The notes beneath the pieces were generated by a model. The model saw only the letters and a list, made by a program, of their open reading frames with translations, was not told the DNA's origin and did no database searches. The translations under genes and the position numbers were made by a program. This document shows positions 1 to 8,205 of a stretch of 17,163 bases of DNA, piece after piece; positions within the stretch are counted from its first letter, which is position 1, and each line of letters opens with the position of its first letter. The stretch spans positions 1 to 17,163 of the forward strand of contig JBDRIE010000044.1 of NCBI GenBank assembly GCA_043816165.1, read 5' to 3'. Origin of the DNA: JAACEU01 sp043816165 (lineage in GTDB: Bacteria; Patescibacteriota; Gracilibacteria; UBA1369; LOWO2-01-FULL-3).

Positions 1-840
1 AATCCAAAAAGCATAATCGTAGCAAAAGAGTCCGCGATTTACCCCTTGATCGAGAGCTCGGACGATGATGAATTCATCGACACTCTGGAAAAAGGTGGAT
101 ACGAATACGAACTTGTGAACGAAAAAACCGGCAAACTGAGACCATGGAATTTCATGTCATATTTTGTAAATTTACTCCTGAATAACGGTGTGCCCGATAA
201 CACAATTGCCCTCATACTTCTATTACCTGTAATTGCAACTTTTGTCGCATTTATGAAACAAGTTGTAGGAGCAACTACATTCGGTATTTACACTCCGTCC
301 ATCATAACTCTTTCATTCTTGATTATTGGTATGCACGCCGGACTTCTCACATTGGCAATTGCAATCGCTGTTGGAGCGCTTGTCAGGTTCGGTATGAAGA
401 GAGTAAGAATGCTCTTTATCCCGAAAATGGCGATTGTAATAACAATCGTTTCACTCACACTATTCTTGGTAATTATCTTTAGCAATTATCTTGGACTATT
501 CAATGCTGAATTCCTATCATTAGCAATTTTCCCAATGTTGATATTGAGCACATTGGTCGAAAAATTCGTTAGCGTGGAAACCGAAAAAGGACTCTCTTCA
601 GCTACAACGTTGATGATGTCTACTGTTGTAGTATCAATACTTGCCTATTTTATTGTTGGAGGTGAAGTTGATCTTGGAATAACTACCTTAAAAATTAATT
701 TTATTAAAAATTTCGTATTGGCATATCCGGAAACAGTTTTTCTTCTTTTAGTAATAAATTTCTTACTTGGAAGATGGAGTGGATTGCGAATACTTGAAAG
801 AATAAGATTTAGAGAAGTTTTACGTCATATAGAAGAATAA
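1..840 (+). CDS. 7TM inactive-transglutaminase family membrane protein, 3' part (5' end outside window)
   Basis: The reading frame is open to the first base of the window, so the gene begins upstream; the TTG at 46 is not a convincing start. What is visible is a short soluble stretch and then about seven hydrophobic segments, from roughly codon 70 to the end. The motif GATTFGIYTPSI in the loop after the first helix, and the Arg-rich turn after the third, match the 7TM domain usually fused to an inactive transglutaminase-like domain. The missing N-terminus probably holds that extracytoplasmic domain. In known genomes this family sits beside a RimK-related ATP-grasp ligase and a retropepsin-like peptidase, as here: the next gene starts one base after this stop. 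The role is unproven; the family is thought to anchor or feed a peptide-ligation system at the membrane. The family call is fairly sure; function is inferred from the neighbour. Confidence 0.8.
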   Translation, partial: NPKSIIVAKESAIYPLIESSDDDEFIDTLEKGGYEYELVNEKTGKLRPWNFMSYFVNLLLNNGVPDNTIALILLLPVIATFVAFMKQVVGATTFGIYTPSIITLSFLIIGMHAGLLTLAIAIAVGALVRFGMKRVRMLFIPKMAIVITIVSLTLFLVIIFSNYLGLFNAEFLSLAIFPMLILSTLVEKFVSVETEKGLSSATTLMMSTVVVSILAYFIVGGEVDLGITTLKINFIKNFVLAYPETVFLLLVINFLLGRWSGLRILERIRFREVLRHIEE

Positions 841-841
841 T

Positions 842-3229
842 ATGTTTTTCTCAAACAAAGGCATTCTAGGCATAAACGCACGAAATCTTTTATATATTCG
901 CCCATACAACAAAAAAAAGGCGATAAAATTAGCTGATGACAAAATTAAAACAAAACAATTCCTATCAGCTAGAGATATACCGGTTCCAAAGATGTTTAGC
1001 TCAATAAGAACAGTCGAGGATTTAGAAAAGTTCGATTTCAATACATTGCCAAACAGCTTTGTACTAAAACCAAATCACGGATTTGGTGGTGAGGGAATAA
1101 TCCCCATTGTAAGTAAGAAAGATAATTATTGGATCACAGCCAGCGGTGATAGAGTAACAAAAGAAAACCTCAATGACCATATTCGTGACATAATTGATGG
1201 ACGATTTTCAATTTCAAATATTGGAGACACAGCATTTTTCGAACAATACATCATTGCAGATGACATCCTGGGAAAATATTCGTACAAAGGGCTTCCTGAC
1301 ATAAGAGTGGTTGTGCACAATCTCATACCTGTTATGGCAATGCTTAGACTACCAACCAAAGAATCCAAAGGAAAAGCCAATTTGCATTTAGGTGCCGTTG
1401 GAGTGGGAATTGATATTGCAAAAGGAGAAACCACCTTCATGACTCACAAAAACAAGGTCATCGAAGAACTTCCGGAAGGACTTGGTGACATAAGAGGCCT
1501 TAAAATCCCAAACTGGGATGAGATACTTTATATTGCATCAAACGCACAATTGATTACCAATCTTGGATACCTTGCCGCAGATATTTGTATTGATAGATCT
1601 TCCGGACCGGTATTGCTTGAAATAAATGCCAGAGCCGGTTTACGTGTGCAAATAGCCAATTTAGCCCCACTTAGAAAAAGACTGGAAAGAATAGAAGGAG
1701 TAAAAGTAACAAGCCCAAAAAAAGGCGTAAGAATAGCAAAAGACATGTTTGGGAATATACTGGAAAAAGAGATTGCTCATTTATCCGGTAAAGAAGTGAT
1801 TGGATCAGAAGAAGACATCGAAATTATCCAGAAAAGTGGAGTTATTAGAGTTTTAGCAAAAATTGATACCGGAGAAGAAAGAAGCTCAATTGATGAGGAA
1901 ATGGCAATGAAAGCTGGACTTTTGGACAATACCGAAGATTACGATGATGAGAAATCAACATTAAAAATTAAACTAGCCATAAAGAATAAAAGAACACAAA
2001 CAGTAGTAGACGTAGAAAAAATTCCAAGCAAAAAATACAAAATGATAATTGGAAGTAGAGATTTACAAGATTTCCTTATCGATACGGGGAAACAAGACGA
2101 AACCAAAGTCCCTGTCAAAAAAGCCGGCATGGTCAAGAAAAACCCCAAATCAGCAAAAACAAATTTTTATGACATTGATCAAAAATTATTACAAATTGAT
2201 AATAAAATTAAACTCTTATACCATCTGAGACCTTTAAACCTTGAATCAGAAAAGGAAAAATTCTTTAAAGACCAAAATTACAATCCACAATTTGAATATC
2301 CTGAATTGAAACTCGATCCACTGGATTTGATAGATAAATTAAACAGAATAGAAACCGATGATTCGTCACTGGGAAAAATTTTTGAGAAAAAGAAAGCTGA
2401 AATACTATTAAAAATCTCTCTTTTGGATTCAATTGACGAGAAAGGATTTACTGATATCTCAATCAAATTATTCGGAAAGCCTACGGATGAAGATGTTTCA
2501 TACTGTAAAGAAACCCTAATCAATCTTGATAAAAGTAAATTCAAAACAGAAAACGCTATTTACAGCTCAAAAGATGCCGCTGAAATGTTCGATAAAGTAT
2601 TTAAAAGATATGGTTTAGATAATTGGAAAGTTAAAATTAAGGAAGACATGGTTGCTGACTGTGTTGCGGGAAAAAACAACAGATTGTTTATACGTAGCGA
2701 TGCAAAATTCTCAAGGGAAAGAATAGAATCACTCATTGTTCATGAAATTGAAACTCACATACTCACAGCTGAAAACGGTAAAAACCAACCATATGAAATA
2801 TTTAATAGGGGACTTGCAAATTACCTCATTACCCAAGAAGGCCTTGCAATGTACAACGTCGAAAAACAAAGAAAAATCCCTTTTGAAACGAACTACAAAG
2901 TATTAACTCATGTAATAACAATAAATGAAGCTCTTAAAAGCTCATTTTCAGAAACCTACAAAAACGTAATACAATATGGAGTTTCTAAAAATCAAGTATT
3001 CAGATCCGTATTAAAAGCAAAAAGGGGGTTTTCAGACACTTCAAAAGAAGGCGCATTCACAAAAGATTACATTTATTTCAAGGGATACGACGAAATATGC
3101 AGTTTCATTAACAACGGAGGAGATCTCAAAGACTTATATATAGGGAAATTCAATATGAACGACGTAGAAGAGGTAAAAAGGCTTCAAGGCCTCACACCTG
3201 CTAGAATCCTCCCAGATTGGTTAAAATAG
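842..3229 (+). CDS. Fusion: RimK-related ATP-grasp ligase + retropepsin-like domain + DUF1704/MATCAP-type zinc carboxypeptidase
   Basis: This 795-residue soluble protein has three modules. Residues 1-290 form an ATP-grasp ligase of the alpha-L-glutamate-ligase-related family: KLADDKIKTKQFL (29-41), the glycine-rich nucleotide loop LKPNHGFGGEGI (75-86), DIRVVVH (153-159) and the metal/ATP motif LEINARAGLRVQ (259-270). Residues 325-417 resemble the RimB/'ATP-dependent zinc protease' retropepsin fold, with AKIDTG (339-344) and IIGSRDLQDF (402-411). After a basic linker, residues 445-795 match DUF1704, the family of the eukaryotic tubulin tyrosine carboxypeptidases MATCAP: zinc motif HEIETH (634-639) and downstream TQEGLAMY (664-671), whose E666 is the likely third ligand. 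All key motifs look intact. The ATG lies one base after the 7TM gene, so they are probably cotranscribed. The 3' end overlaps convergent queA by 9 bases. A peptide-tagging and tag-removing enzyme is the natural inference; no substrate is known. Confidence 0.85.
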   Translation: MFFSNKGILGINARNLLYIRPYNKKKAIKLADDKIKTKQFLSARDIPVPKMFSSIRTVEDLEKFDFNTLPNSFVLKPNHGFGGEGIIPIVSKKDNYWITASGDRVTKENLNDHIRDIIDGRFSISNIGDTAFFEQYIIADDILGKYSYKGLPDIRVVVHNLIPVMAMLRLPTKESKGKANLHLGAVGVGIDIAKGETTFMTHKNKVIEELPEGLGDIRGLKIPNWDEILYIASNAQLITNLGYLAADICIDRSSGPVLLEINARAGLRVQIANLAPLRKRLERIEGVKVTSPKKGVRIAKDMFGNILEKEIAHLSGKEVIGSEEDIEIIQKSGVIRVLAKIDTGEERSSIDEEMAMKAGLLDNTEDYDDEKSTLKIKLAIKNKRTQTVVDVEKIPSKKYKMIIGSRDLQDFLIDTGKQDETKVPVKKAGMVKKNPKSAKTNFYDIDQKLLQIDNKIKLLYHLRPLNLESEKEKFFKDQNYNPQFEYPELKLDPLDLIDKLNRIETDDSSLGKIFEKKKAEILLKISLLDSIDEKGFTDISIKLFGKPTDEDVSYCKETLINLDKSKFKTENAIYSSKDAAEMFDKVFKRYGLDNWKVKIKEDMVADCVAGKNNRLFIRSDAKFSRERIESLIVHEIETHILTAENGKNQPYEIFNRGLANYLITQEGLAMYNVEKQRKIPFETNYKVLTHVITINEALKSSFSETYKNVIQYGVSKNQVFRSVLKAKRGFSDTSKEGAFTKDYIYFKGYDEICSFINNGGDLKDLYIGKFNMNDVEEVKRLQGLTPARILPDWLK

Positions 3230-4219
3230 AAACATGCAGTCCCCAAAACTATAAAATCTATATTTTTCTTTTTTAGCGATTTTGTAAAGTTCGTGCATTT
3301 TTTCCACCGACCCCAAAAATGAGGAAACCAGCATCAATAAGGTGCTTTTTGGAAGATGAAAATTTGTTATTAACGAATCAACAACCTTCCATTTATATCC
3401 CGGATGTATGAATATATCTGTTTCACCTATAAATGGAACAAATCCAATCTCAGGGTCGAACGAAGACTCCAGCACACGAACCGATGTTGTACCTACTGCA
3501 ACTATTCTCTTCCCCAATTTTTTGTGTCTATTCAATCTTTCTGCCGTTTCTTCGGTTAATTCAAAATATTCACTATGCATCTCATGATCTTCTATCTTTT
3601 CGCTTTTCACAGGCAAAAAAGTTCCCCTACCAACATGTAGCATTACATATTCTATTTGCACTCCTTTTTTAATAAGTTTCAAAATCAATTCTTCGGTAAA
3701 ATGCAACCCCGCTGTTGGCGCCGCTACACTTCCTTCTTTTTCTGCATATACCGTTTGATATTTCTCAAATTCTACGTTTTTATTTGATATATATGGAGGC
3801 AACGGCATTTCTCCGAATTTTTCCAATTTTGCAGAGGTCTTTACTATTCTCGAGCCATCGCTTAAAACTTCTGTTATTTCACATTCCTCACCCTGAACAT
3901 CAAACCTTTTCCCTTTAACAAAATACTTTCCGGGCCTTACCAGAACCTTATATTTATCCTGATCAATTCTTCTCAATATAAAAATTTCTTTTTCCTTCTC
4001 GTCTACATCAAAAAGTATTCTTGCAGGAATTACCTTTGAATTATTAACAACCAAAACATCATTTTCATCCAAATAATCTACTAAATCATAAAAGTGCTTG
4101 TGCTCCGGTTCACCGGTTGACCTATTATAAATCATCATTTTCGAGTGGTCGCGCAGTTCTACAGGCTCTTGTGCTACAAAAGACTTTGGCAATTCATAGT
4201 CAAAATTTGATGTTTTCAT
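3221..4219 (-). CDS. queA: S-adenosylmethionine:tRNA ribosyltransferase-isomerase QueA
   Basis: QueA transfers and isomerises the ribose of SAM onto 7-aminomethyl-7-deazaguanine in the tRNA wobble position, giving epoxyqueuosine. At 332 residues it has the usual length. Family signatures run throughout: FDYELPKSFVAQEP (6-19), RDHSKMM (23-29), VLVVNNSKVIPARI (55-68), AAPTAGLHFTEELI (166-179), LHVGRGTFLPV (194-204), VGTTSVRVLES (242-252), ITNFHLPKSTLLMLVSSFLG (284-303) and YRFYSFGD (320-327). It starts 9 bases after the SpoIIE-type phosphatase gene and is the last gene of that minus-strand run. Its stop overlaps the end of the convergent ligase-peptidase fusion gene by 9 bases. No other queuosine gene (tgt, queC/D/E/F, queG/H) is in the window, so the substrate base must be inserted by genes elsewhere or obtained by salvage. 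Confidence 0.97.
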   Translation of the reverse strand: MKTSNFDYELPKSFVAQEPVELRDHSKMMIYNRSTGEPEHKHFYDLVDYLDENDVLVVNNSKVIPARILFDVDEKEKEIFILRRIDQDKYKVLVRPGKYFVKGKRFDVQGEECEITEVLSDGSRIVKTSAKLEKFGEMPLPPYISNKNVEFEKYQTVYAEKEGSVAAPTAGLHFTEELILKLIKKGVQIEYVMLHVGRGTFLPVKSEKIEDHEMHSEYFELTEETAERLNRHKKLGKRIVAVGTTSVRVLESSFDPEIGFVPFIGETDIFIHPGYKWKVVDSLITNFHLPKSTLLMLVSSFLGSVEKMHELYKIAKKEKYRFYSFGDCMFLF

Positions 4220-4228
4220 CTGATATTA

Positions 4229-5371
4229 TTATTCTTTCCAAGAAGTGCTTTGCTCTGTCTCTACTTTATCTCCTGTCATTTTACTATCCCTTTTCATGAC
4301 TATTAAAGTCATATCATCATCTTGTTTATGTCCGCGCATAAAATCCGAAACATCTTTCGCAATGTGATAATGAACGCCTTCAGCTGAATATTGTGCTGCA
4401 AATTCTCTAAATCTATCCTTCAATCTCTCCAGTCCATATAATTCCTCATCTTTATTTCTAGCCTCCGTGATCCCATCTGTATAAAGCATTACAAAGTCAC
4501 CTTCATTCAGTTTTATTTCTTTTTCTTTTATTATTTTTGAATTATCCGGAACCATACCGATTGCCACACCGCCAGACATTATCGCTTCACATTCACCCGA
4601 ATCAGCCCTATAAACTAAAATGTATTCGTGACCTGCTCCCACATATGTTAATTTTTTCAGTTTATGATCCCATGAAAGCAACACCATTGTCATAAACATC
4701 GCCTTTTTCACATGCTTTTTAATATTTTTATTTACATTTACGATGATATCAAATGCGGTGTCATAATGATCGGCAAATACACTTACCAATGAGCTAACCA
4801 TTGTCATAATCAACCCTGCCGCGACACCATGCCCTGTTACATCACCCAAATATGCATATGTTTTATCATTGATCTCAATAACATTAAAACTATCTCCACC
4901 GACTTCTGTTGCCGGCTTACTCTTTGCGACAAATTGCATCCCGGGAACAGATGGAGTTTTATCCGGAAGAATATCTCTTTGTAATTGAGCCGCTATGGTA
5001 AGCTCATCCAGCATTCTCTCACGATCCTTCAGATCAAGACTTACTTTACCAAAGCCCTTTGTTACTTGATTAATAAAATGCGCCATCAAACCAATTTCAT
5101 CAACTCTCTCAGTATAAATCCGCTTATATGGCTTTCCGGACAAAATTGCCTGAATTTGTGGCATCATTGCCTTCAGAGGCTTGATAATATCTATATAGTA
5201 AACTGCTAAAAAAAATATTAAAAATACTCCCAAGCCGCCAAGTAGGTAATAGTAGGGGACTACCCGAGTTTCAGAATAATATAAATAATAGGCAATCGCG
5301 GCTATTAGCAAAACAAACCAGAATAGATTTATAAACAATTTTCTAATTATACTTTTCCTGATCAGGGGCAT
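4229..5371 (-). CDS. Membrane-bound HAMP/SpoIIE-type PP2C serine phosphatase (RsbU-like)
   Basis: This 380-residue protein likely dephosphorylates a STAS-domain anti-sigma-factor antagonist. Two membrane helices (about 12-31 and 39-60) flank only a few external residues, so the protein has little outside sensor. A HAMP-like segment (about 60-112) and a short coiled linker follow, then the SpoIIE phosphatase domain (about 123-360). Likely metal and catalytic motifs are EVGGD (156-160), GDVTGHG (176-182), LYTDGITEARN (296-306) and QDDDMTLIVMK (350-360). The usual GGD-F/Y-Y-D is GGDSFN here, so the second aspartate is an asparagine. An acidic/polar tail of about 20 residues ends the protein. The gene lies two bases after the STAS gene and nine before queA. 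The tiny periplasmic loop suggests the signal comes through the membrane, the cytoplasm or a partner such as the upstream transporter-like protein; that is inference. Confidence 0.93.
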   Translation of the reverse strand: MPLIRKSIIRKLFINLFWFVLLIAAIAYYLYYSETRVVPYYYLLGGLGVFLIFFLAVYYIDIIKPLKAMMPQIQAILSGKPYKRIYTERVDEIGLMAHFINQVTKGFGKVSLDLKDRERMLDELTIAAQLQRDILPDKTPSVPGMQFVAKSKPATEVGGDSFNVIEINDKTYAYLGDVTGHGVAAGLIMTMVSSLVSVFADHYDTAFDIIVNVNKNIKKHVKKAMFMTMVLLSWDHKLKKLTYVGAGHEYILVYRADSGECEAIMSGGVAIGMVPDNSKIIKEKEIKLNEGDFVMLYTDGITEARNKDEELYGLERLKDRFREFAAQYSAEGVHYHIAKDVSDFMRGHKQDDDMTLIVMKRDSKMTGDKVETEQSTSWKE

Positions 5372-5373
5372 TT

Positions 5374-5721
5374 TTACTTCTTTAAGAAGTCATCCAAAGT
5401 GTCATGGACCGAAATAATTTCACTAATTCCAATTGTTCTAAATACATCTGCAACATGTGAATTCAAACCGACAATGATTAATTTTTTATCCAATTTAATC
5501 AAATGAGTATGTATTTCCATCAAATATCCAATACCCTCACTATTTATAAATTTCAAACGAGTGAAGTCAAAAATCAAATTCGTACCTTGAAAAGCTTTTA
5601 CCGCATCATCTAATTCAGTACTTATTTCGCTATGACCTGCTTTATCAAATTCTCCATCAAATGAAATTACTTGATTATTATCCTCAAGAGGAGAAGTAGA
5701 AATTTTCAAATTTGCCTGCAT
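5374..5721 (-). CDS. STAS-domain anti-sigma-factor antagonist (SpoIIAA/RsbV-like)
   Basis: This is a single STAS domain of 115 residues, the usual size. The pattern DFTRLKFINSEGIGYLMEIH (52-71) is the family signature, with Ser61 at the position that the partner kinase/anti-sigma factor phosphorylates; the residue before it is Asn rather than the more common Asp. In partner switching, the unphosphorylated form binds the HATPase-type anti-sigma factor and releases its target. The gene is placed directly before the SpoIIE-type phosphatase (two bases apart), the enzyme expected to strip the phosphate from Ser61. It lies 11 bases after the transporter/HEAT gene. The matching HATPase is not in this operon but is encoded near 15.3 kb on the other strand, where a second STAS gene also lies. 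Confidence in the fold is high; the pairing is inferred. Confidence 0.93.
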   Translation of the reverse strand: MQANLKISTSPLEDNNQVISFDGEFDKAGHSEISTELDDAVKAFQGTNLIFDFTRLKFINSEGIGYLMEIHTHLIKLDKKLIIVGLNSHVADVFRTIGISEIISVHDTLDDFLKK

Positions 5722-5732
5722 GATTAATTTTG

Positions 5733-8099
5733 TTAGGTACTAAGATATGAATTTATAGAATCGATTTCATTGTATTCTTCAATTAAAGAATACAGCCATT
5801 TTAATTTTTTTAAATCCTTTTTTTTCAAATTCTCATATGAAACGTTGACATCCTCAGGAATCATTCTTTCGCTCTCGTCCATTACCATATGCGATATTAT
5901 GTTTTTTATTACCGGAGAAACCGGACCATCGACATTGTCTAGTAATGATTTTGCCAATTTTGCCAGTTCCTTCCTTCCCTTAAAAAGATACTTAACAATC
6001 ACGGGGATAGACACCTCATATCCCATTTTCATCAATGCAATTGCGCTATATATCCTCACTTTTTCATCTGTAGATGTAAGAAAATCAATACACAAATCCT
6101 TTTTTTCTTTTAGATTAAGCTCTCCTACCGCTATTAATCCGTTTATTCTTAATTTTTTCTTTTCTGATTTTAATAATGATGAAATCAAATTTATGGATTC
6201 TTTTCTGTGTTCTTTAAATTTCCCAAGAGCTATTATTGCTGACAATTTTTGTTTATCATTTTTTGAGTTTAGATATGGCCTAATTACCTCAGCGACATTT
6301 GGATCTTTATAATTCCCCAAGGCACTAATAACATTTGCTCTAAAATCTCCCTTTGATGTTTTCAATGCATGCATTAAGTAGTCGAAAGTTGCAACGGTAC
6401 TAATTGTTGATAACAATTTAAGCATTTTCCTGCGAATATCATCATATTTTTCATTTTCATAATATGTTTTTAATGAATCAATTAGTTTGTACTCGATCAA
6501 TAAATGACTATTAGAATCCTTGAACAAGTCTTTATAAGCTAACAACGCATCTACAGCTGCACGCCTTATTGGCATATGCTTTGAGCCAACACACTGCACT
6601 ACATCATCAATGACCGATAGATCCTTTATAACGGCCATTGCCCTTAAAATTTTCACTCTAATAGAGACTGGTTCATTCTGATTACGAAGGATATAGGTAA
6701 GTACTGATATTGGATATTTCTGCCCTTTTTGCGCAAGTATCTCAATAGCATTAAACCTTACATGCTTATCGTTTGACTTTTGCAGATCATCCAAAGCTAC
6801 CTGGGTGTATTTATTCTGTTGTGCATATGTGACATACAAAAGTAGCAAACATACAATTATCATCGAAACATTTACATAAAAAATTAGACCTTCACCTACA
6901 AAAAATCTCTGTAACGCAATTAGAACTACTGTACCGATTATCGCTCCAATTGGTCGTATGATTCCATCCAAAAACTCTCTTATATGTTCTCTAAGCTTTT
7001 CTTTAACAGCATAATAACTACTATGGTATGCATTTGTGTGTATAACCGTTGTAATTGTGAAATTATTTTTTGCGAATATCGCACTTCTAAATGAAAATGA
7101 GTAAGTCAAACCCAATATGCTTAAAAGTGTAACTATTGGATGTAATAGCATACTGCCAATTACTCCTAGGGAATTTATAAGCCTACTTCCAATAAACAAT
7201 TGAATAATTAATGCCGATCCACTAAACAAAATAAACAATTTACCCAAATCATGCACAAAAGCATGTTCAAATCCACTACCTCCCTGAAGTATCACATCAG
7301 ACACATTTTGATATACAGCCTTTGTATATTGAAATTCTATCAAGTTAAACAACAACCATTGAAGCAGCACAATTAAGAATATTCCCTTTATATAAGAGAT
7401 ATGCGTATCCTTACTCAATTCTTTCCTTAACTTCGTAAAAAATCCGACCGAATTATTATTCTTTTTAACTTTTCTTATAACTCTAACTTTTCTGTTAATT
7501 GCCTTGTGAATAAAGATAAATGGGATCATCAAAAGTAAAGCTCCTATCCATATCAACAAGAAATTCACCGGATTTATACTTCCCGAAACGATAGTCACGA
7601 GTAAACCGGCAATAATTCCACCAATCGTTTCTGAAGACTCAATCAATGGAAATGTTCGTTCACTCTGTATGGGCGTGAAAAGCTCCTCAGTATAACCATG
7701 CAAGATTATCCTCAACTGTCCCAAAAACAATGATACCGCAACTATTACTAACGCAAAGAATAGAATTAAATTGTTCGACAAAAAGAAGGCAGCAAAAAGT
7801 ATTACACACGTAATAAATATAGTTATTACCATCAGCAACTCCTTCGAGATTTTATCCAAAAATGTTGAATAAATAAGACTACCGATAATACTAAACACCG
7901 CATTGATTACAAACAAATAGGGGAGTGATGCTATTCCATAATTTGTCACAAACAACGCTACCAGTACGGTCCATCCAATCACAAATCCAATCCTATAAAG
8001 CAAGGTGACAAACCACGCAATGCTTATTTTTGGCCACTCATTGCCACGCACATTAAAAATCTTATTCAAAAGCGAAATTTGCCGGATATTCTGAAGCAT
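5733..8099 (-). CDS. NTT/MFS-like transporter with C-terminal HEAT repeats
   Basis: This 788-residue protein has about twelve hydrophobic helices in residues 25-427, followed by a soluble helical-repeat half (about 435-735) and a Lys/Glu-rich tail. The N-terminal pattern (W22 ahead of the first helices, LFVTNYGIASLPYLFVINA at 49-67, then an Asp-Lys turn at 82-83) resembles the ATP/ADP-antiporter-like (NTT) group of major facilitator proteins, members of which carry HEAT repeats. The repeat half shows recurring paired helices such as KHVRFNAIEILAQKG (445-459), MPIRRAAVDALLAYKD (509-524), GDFRANVISALGNYKD (584-599), KQKLSAIIALGKFKE (616-630) and EKVRIYSAIALMKMG (679-693). The substrate is unknown; nucleotide exchange is only one possibility. 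It is first in an apparent operon with the STAS protein and SpoIIE-type phosphatase, which suggests that transport or membrane state feeds that switch. A sigma70-like promoter lies just upstream. Confidence 0.85.
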   Translation of the reverse strand: MLQNIRQISLLNKIFNVRGNEWPKISIAWFVTLLYRIGFVIGWTVLVALFVTNYGIASLPYLFVINAVFSIIGSLIYSTFLDKISKELLMVITIFITCVILFAAFFLSNNLILFFALVIVAVSLFLGQLRIILHGYTEELFTPIQSERTFPLIESSETIGGIIAGLLVTIVSGSINPVNFLLIWIGALLLMIPFIFIHKAINRKVRVIRKVKKNNNSVGFFTKLRKELSKDTHISYIKGIFLIVLLQWLLFNLIEFQYTKAVYQNVSDVILQGGSGFEHAFVHDLGKLFILFSGSALIIQLFIGSRLINSLGVIGSMLLHPIVTLLSILGLTYSFSFRSAIFAKNNFTITTVIHTNAYHSSYYAVKEKLREHIREFLDGIIRPIGAIIGTVVLIALQRFFVGEGLIFYVNVSMIIVCLLLLYVTYAQQNKYTQVALDDLQKSNDKHVRFNAIEILAQKGQKYPISVLTYILRNQNEPVSIRVKILRAMAVIKDLSVIDDVVQCVGSKHMPIRRAAVDALLAYKDLFKDSNSHLLIEYKLIDSLKTYYENEKYDDIRRKMLKLLSTISTVATFDYLMHALKTSKGDFRANVISALGNYKDPNVAEVIRPYLNSKNDKQKLSAIIALGKFKEHRKESINLISSLLKSEKKKLRINGLIAVGELNLKEKKDLCIDFLTSTDEKVRIYSAIALMKMGYEVSIPVIVKYLFKGRKELAKLAKSLLDNVDGPVSPVIKNIISHMVMDESERMIPEDVNVSYENLKKKDLKKLKWLYSLIEEYNEIDSINSYLST

Positions 8100-8111
8100 C
8101 TGTTTTTATTT

Positions 8112-8140
8112 TTGTTATTGCACTATATATATAGTATAAA
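8112..8140 (+). promoter_or_regulatory. Putative sigma70-type promoter for murJ and the C39-like gene
   Basis: TTGTTA (8112-8117) and TATAAA (8135-8140) are separated by exactly 17 bases, about 65 bases before the murJ ATG. Four and five of six bases match the sigma70 consensus. The spacing and location are good, but the region is very AT-rich, so chance matches are common. Confidence 0.5.
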
Positions 8141-8161
8141 ACATTTTTGTGCTTACGGCAA
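8133..8161 (-). promoter_or_regulatory. Putative sigma70-type promoter for the transporter/STAS/phosphatase/queA operon
   Basis: On the minus strand TTGCCG (8156-8161) and TATACT (8133-8138) are separated by 17 bases and predict a leader of about 27 bases before the ATG at 8099. The -10 box overlaps the -10 box of the opposite murJ promoter by four bases, so polymerase could not occupy both at once. The rest of the 106-base intergenic region holds no other recognisable element. Confidence 0.45.
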
Positions 8162-8205
8162 GCTCTTAAGTCTCTCAACTCAAGGTTTTTATGTAAAATA
8201 TCTTT

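Noticed and set aside
46..48. TTG at 46 as the start of the 7TM protein
   Set aside because: The frame is open to base 1 and the family has a large domain before the membrane part, so the gene is cut by the window edge.
5770..6312. A 180-codon plus-strand open frame opposite the HEAT region
   Set aside because: Phe/Ser-rich shadow of the Lys/Glu-rich helical repeats on the minus strand; no family features.
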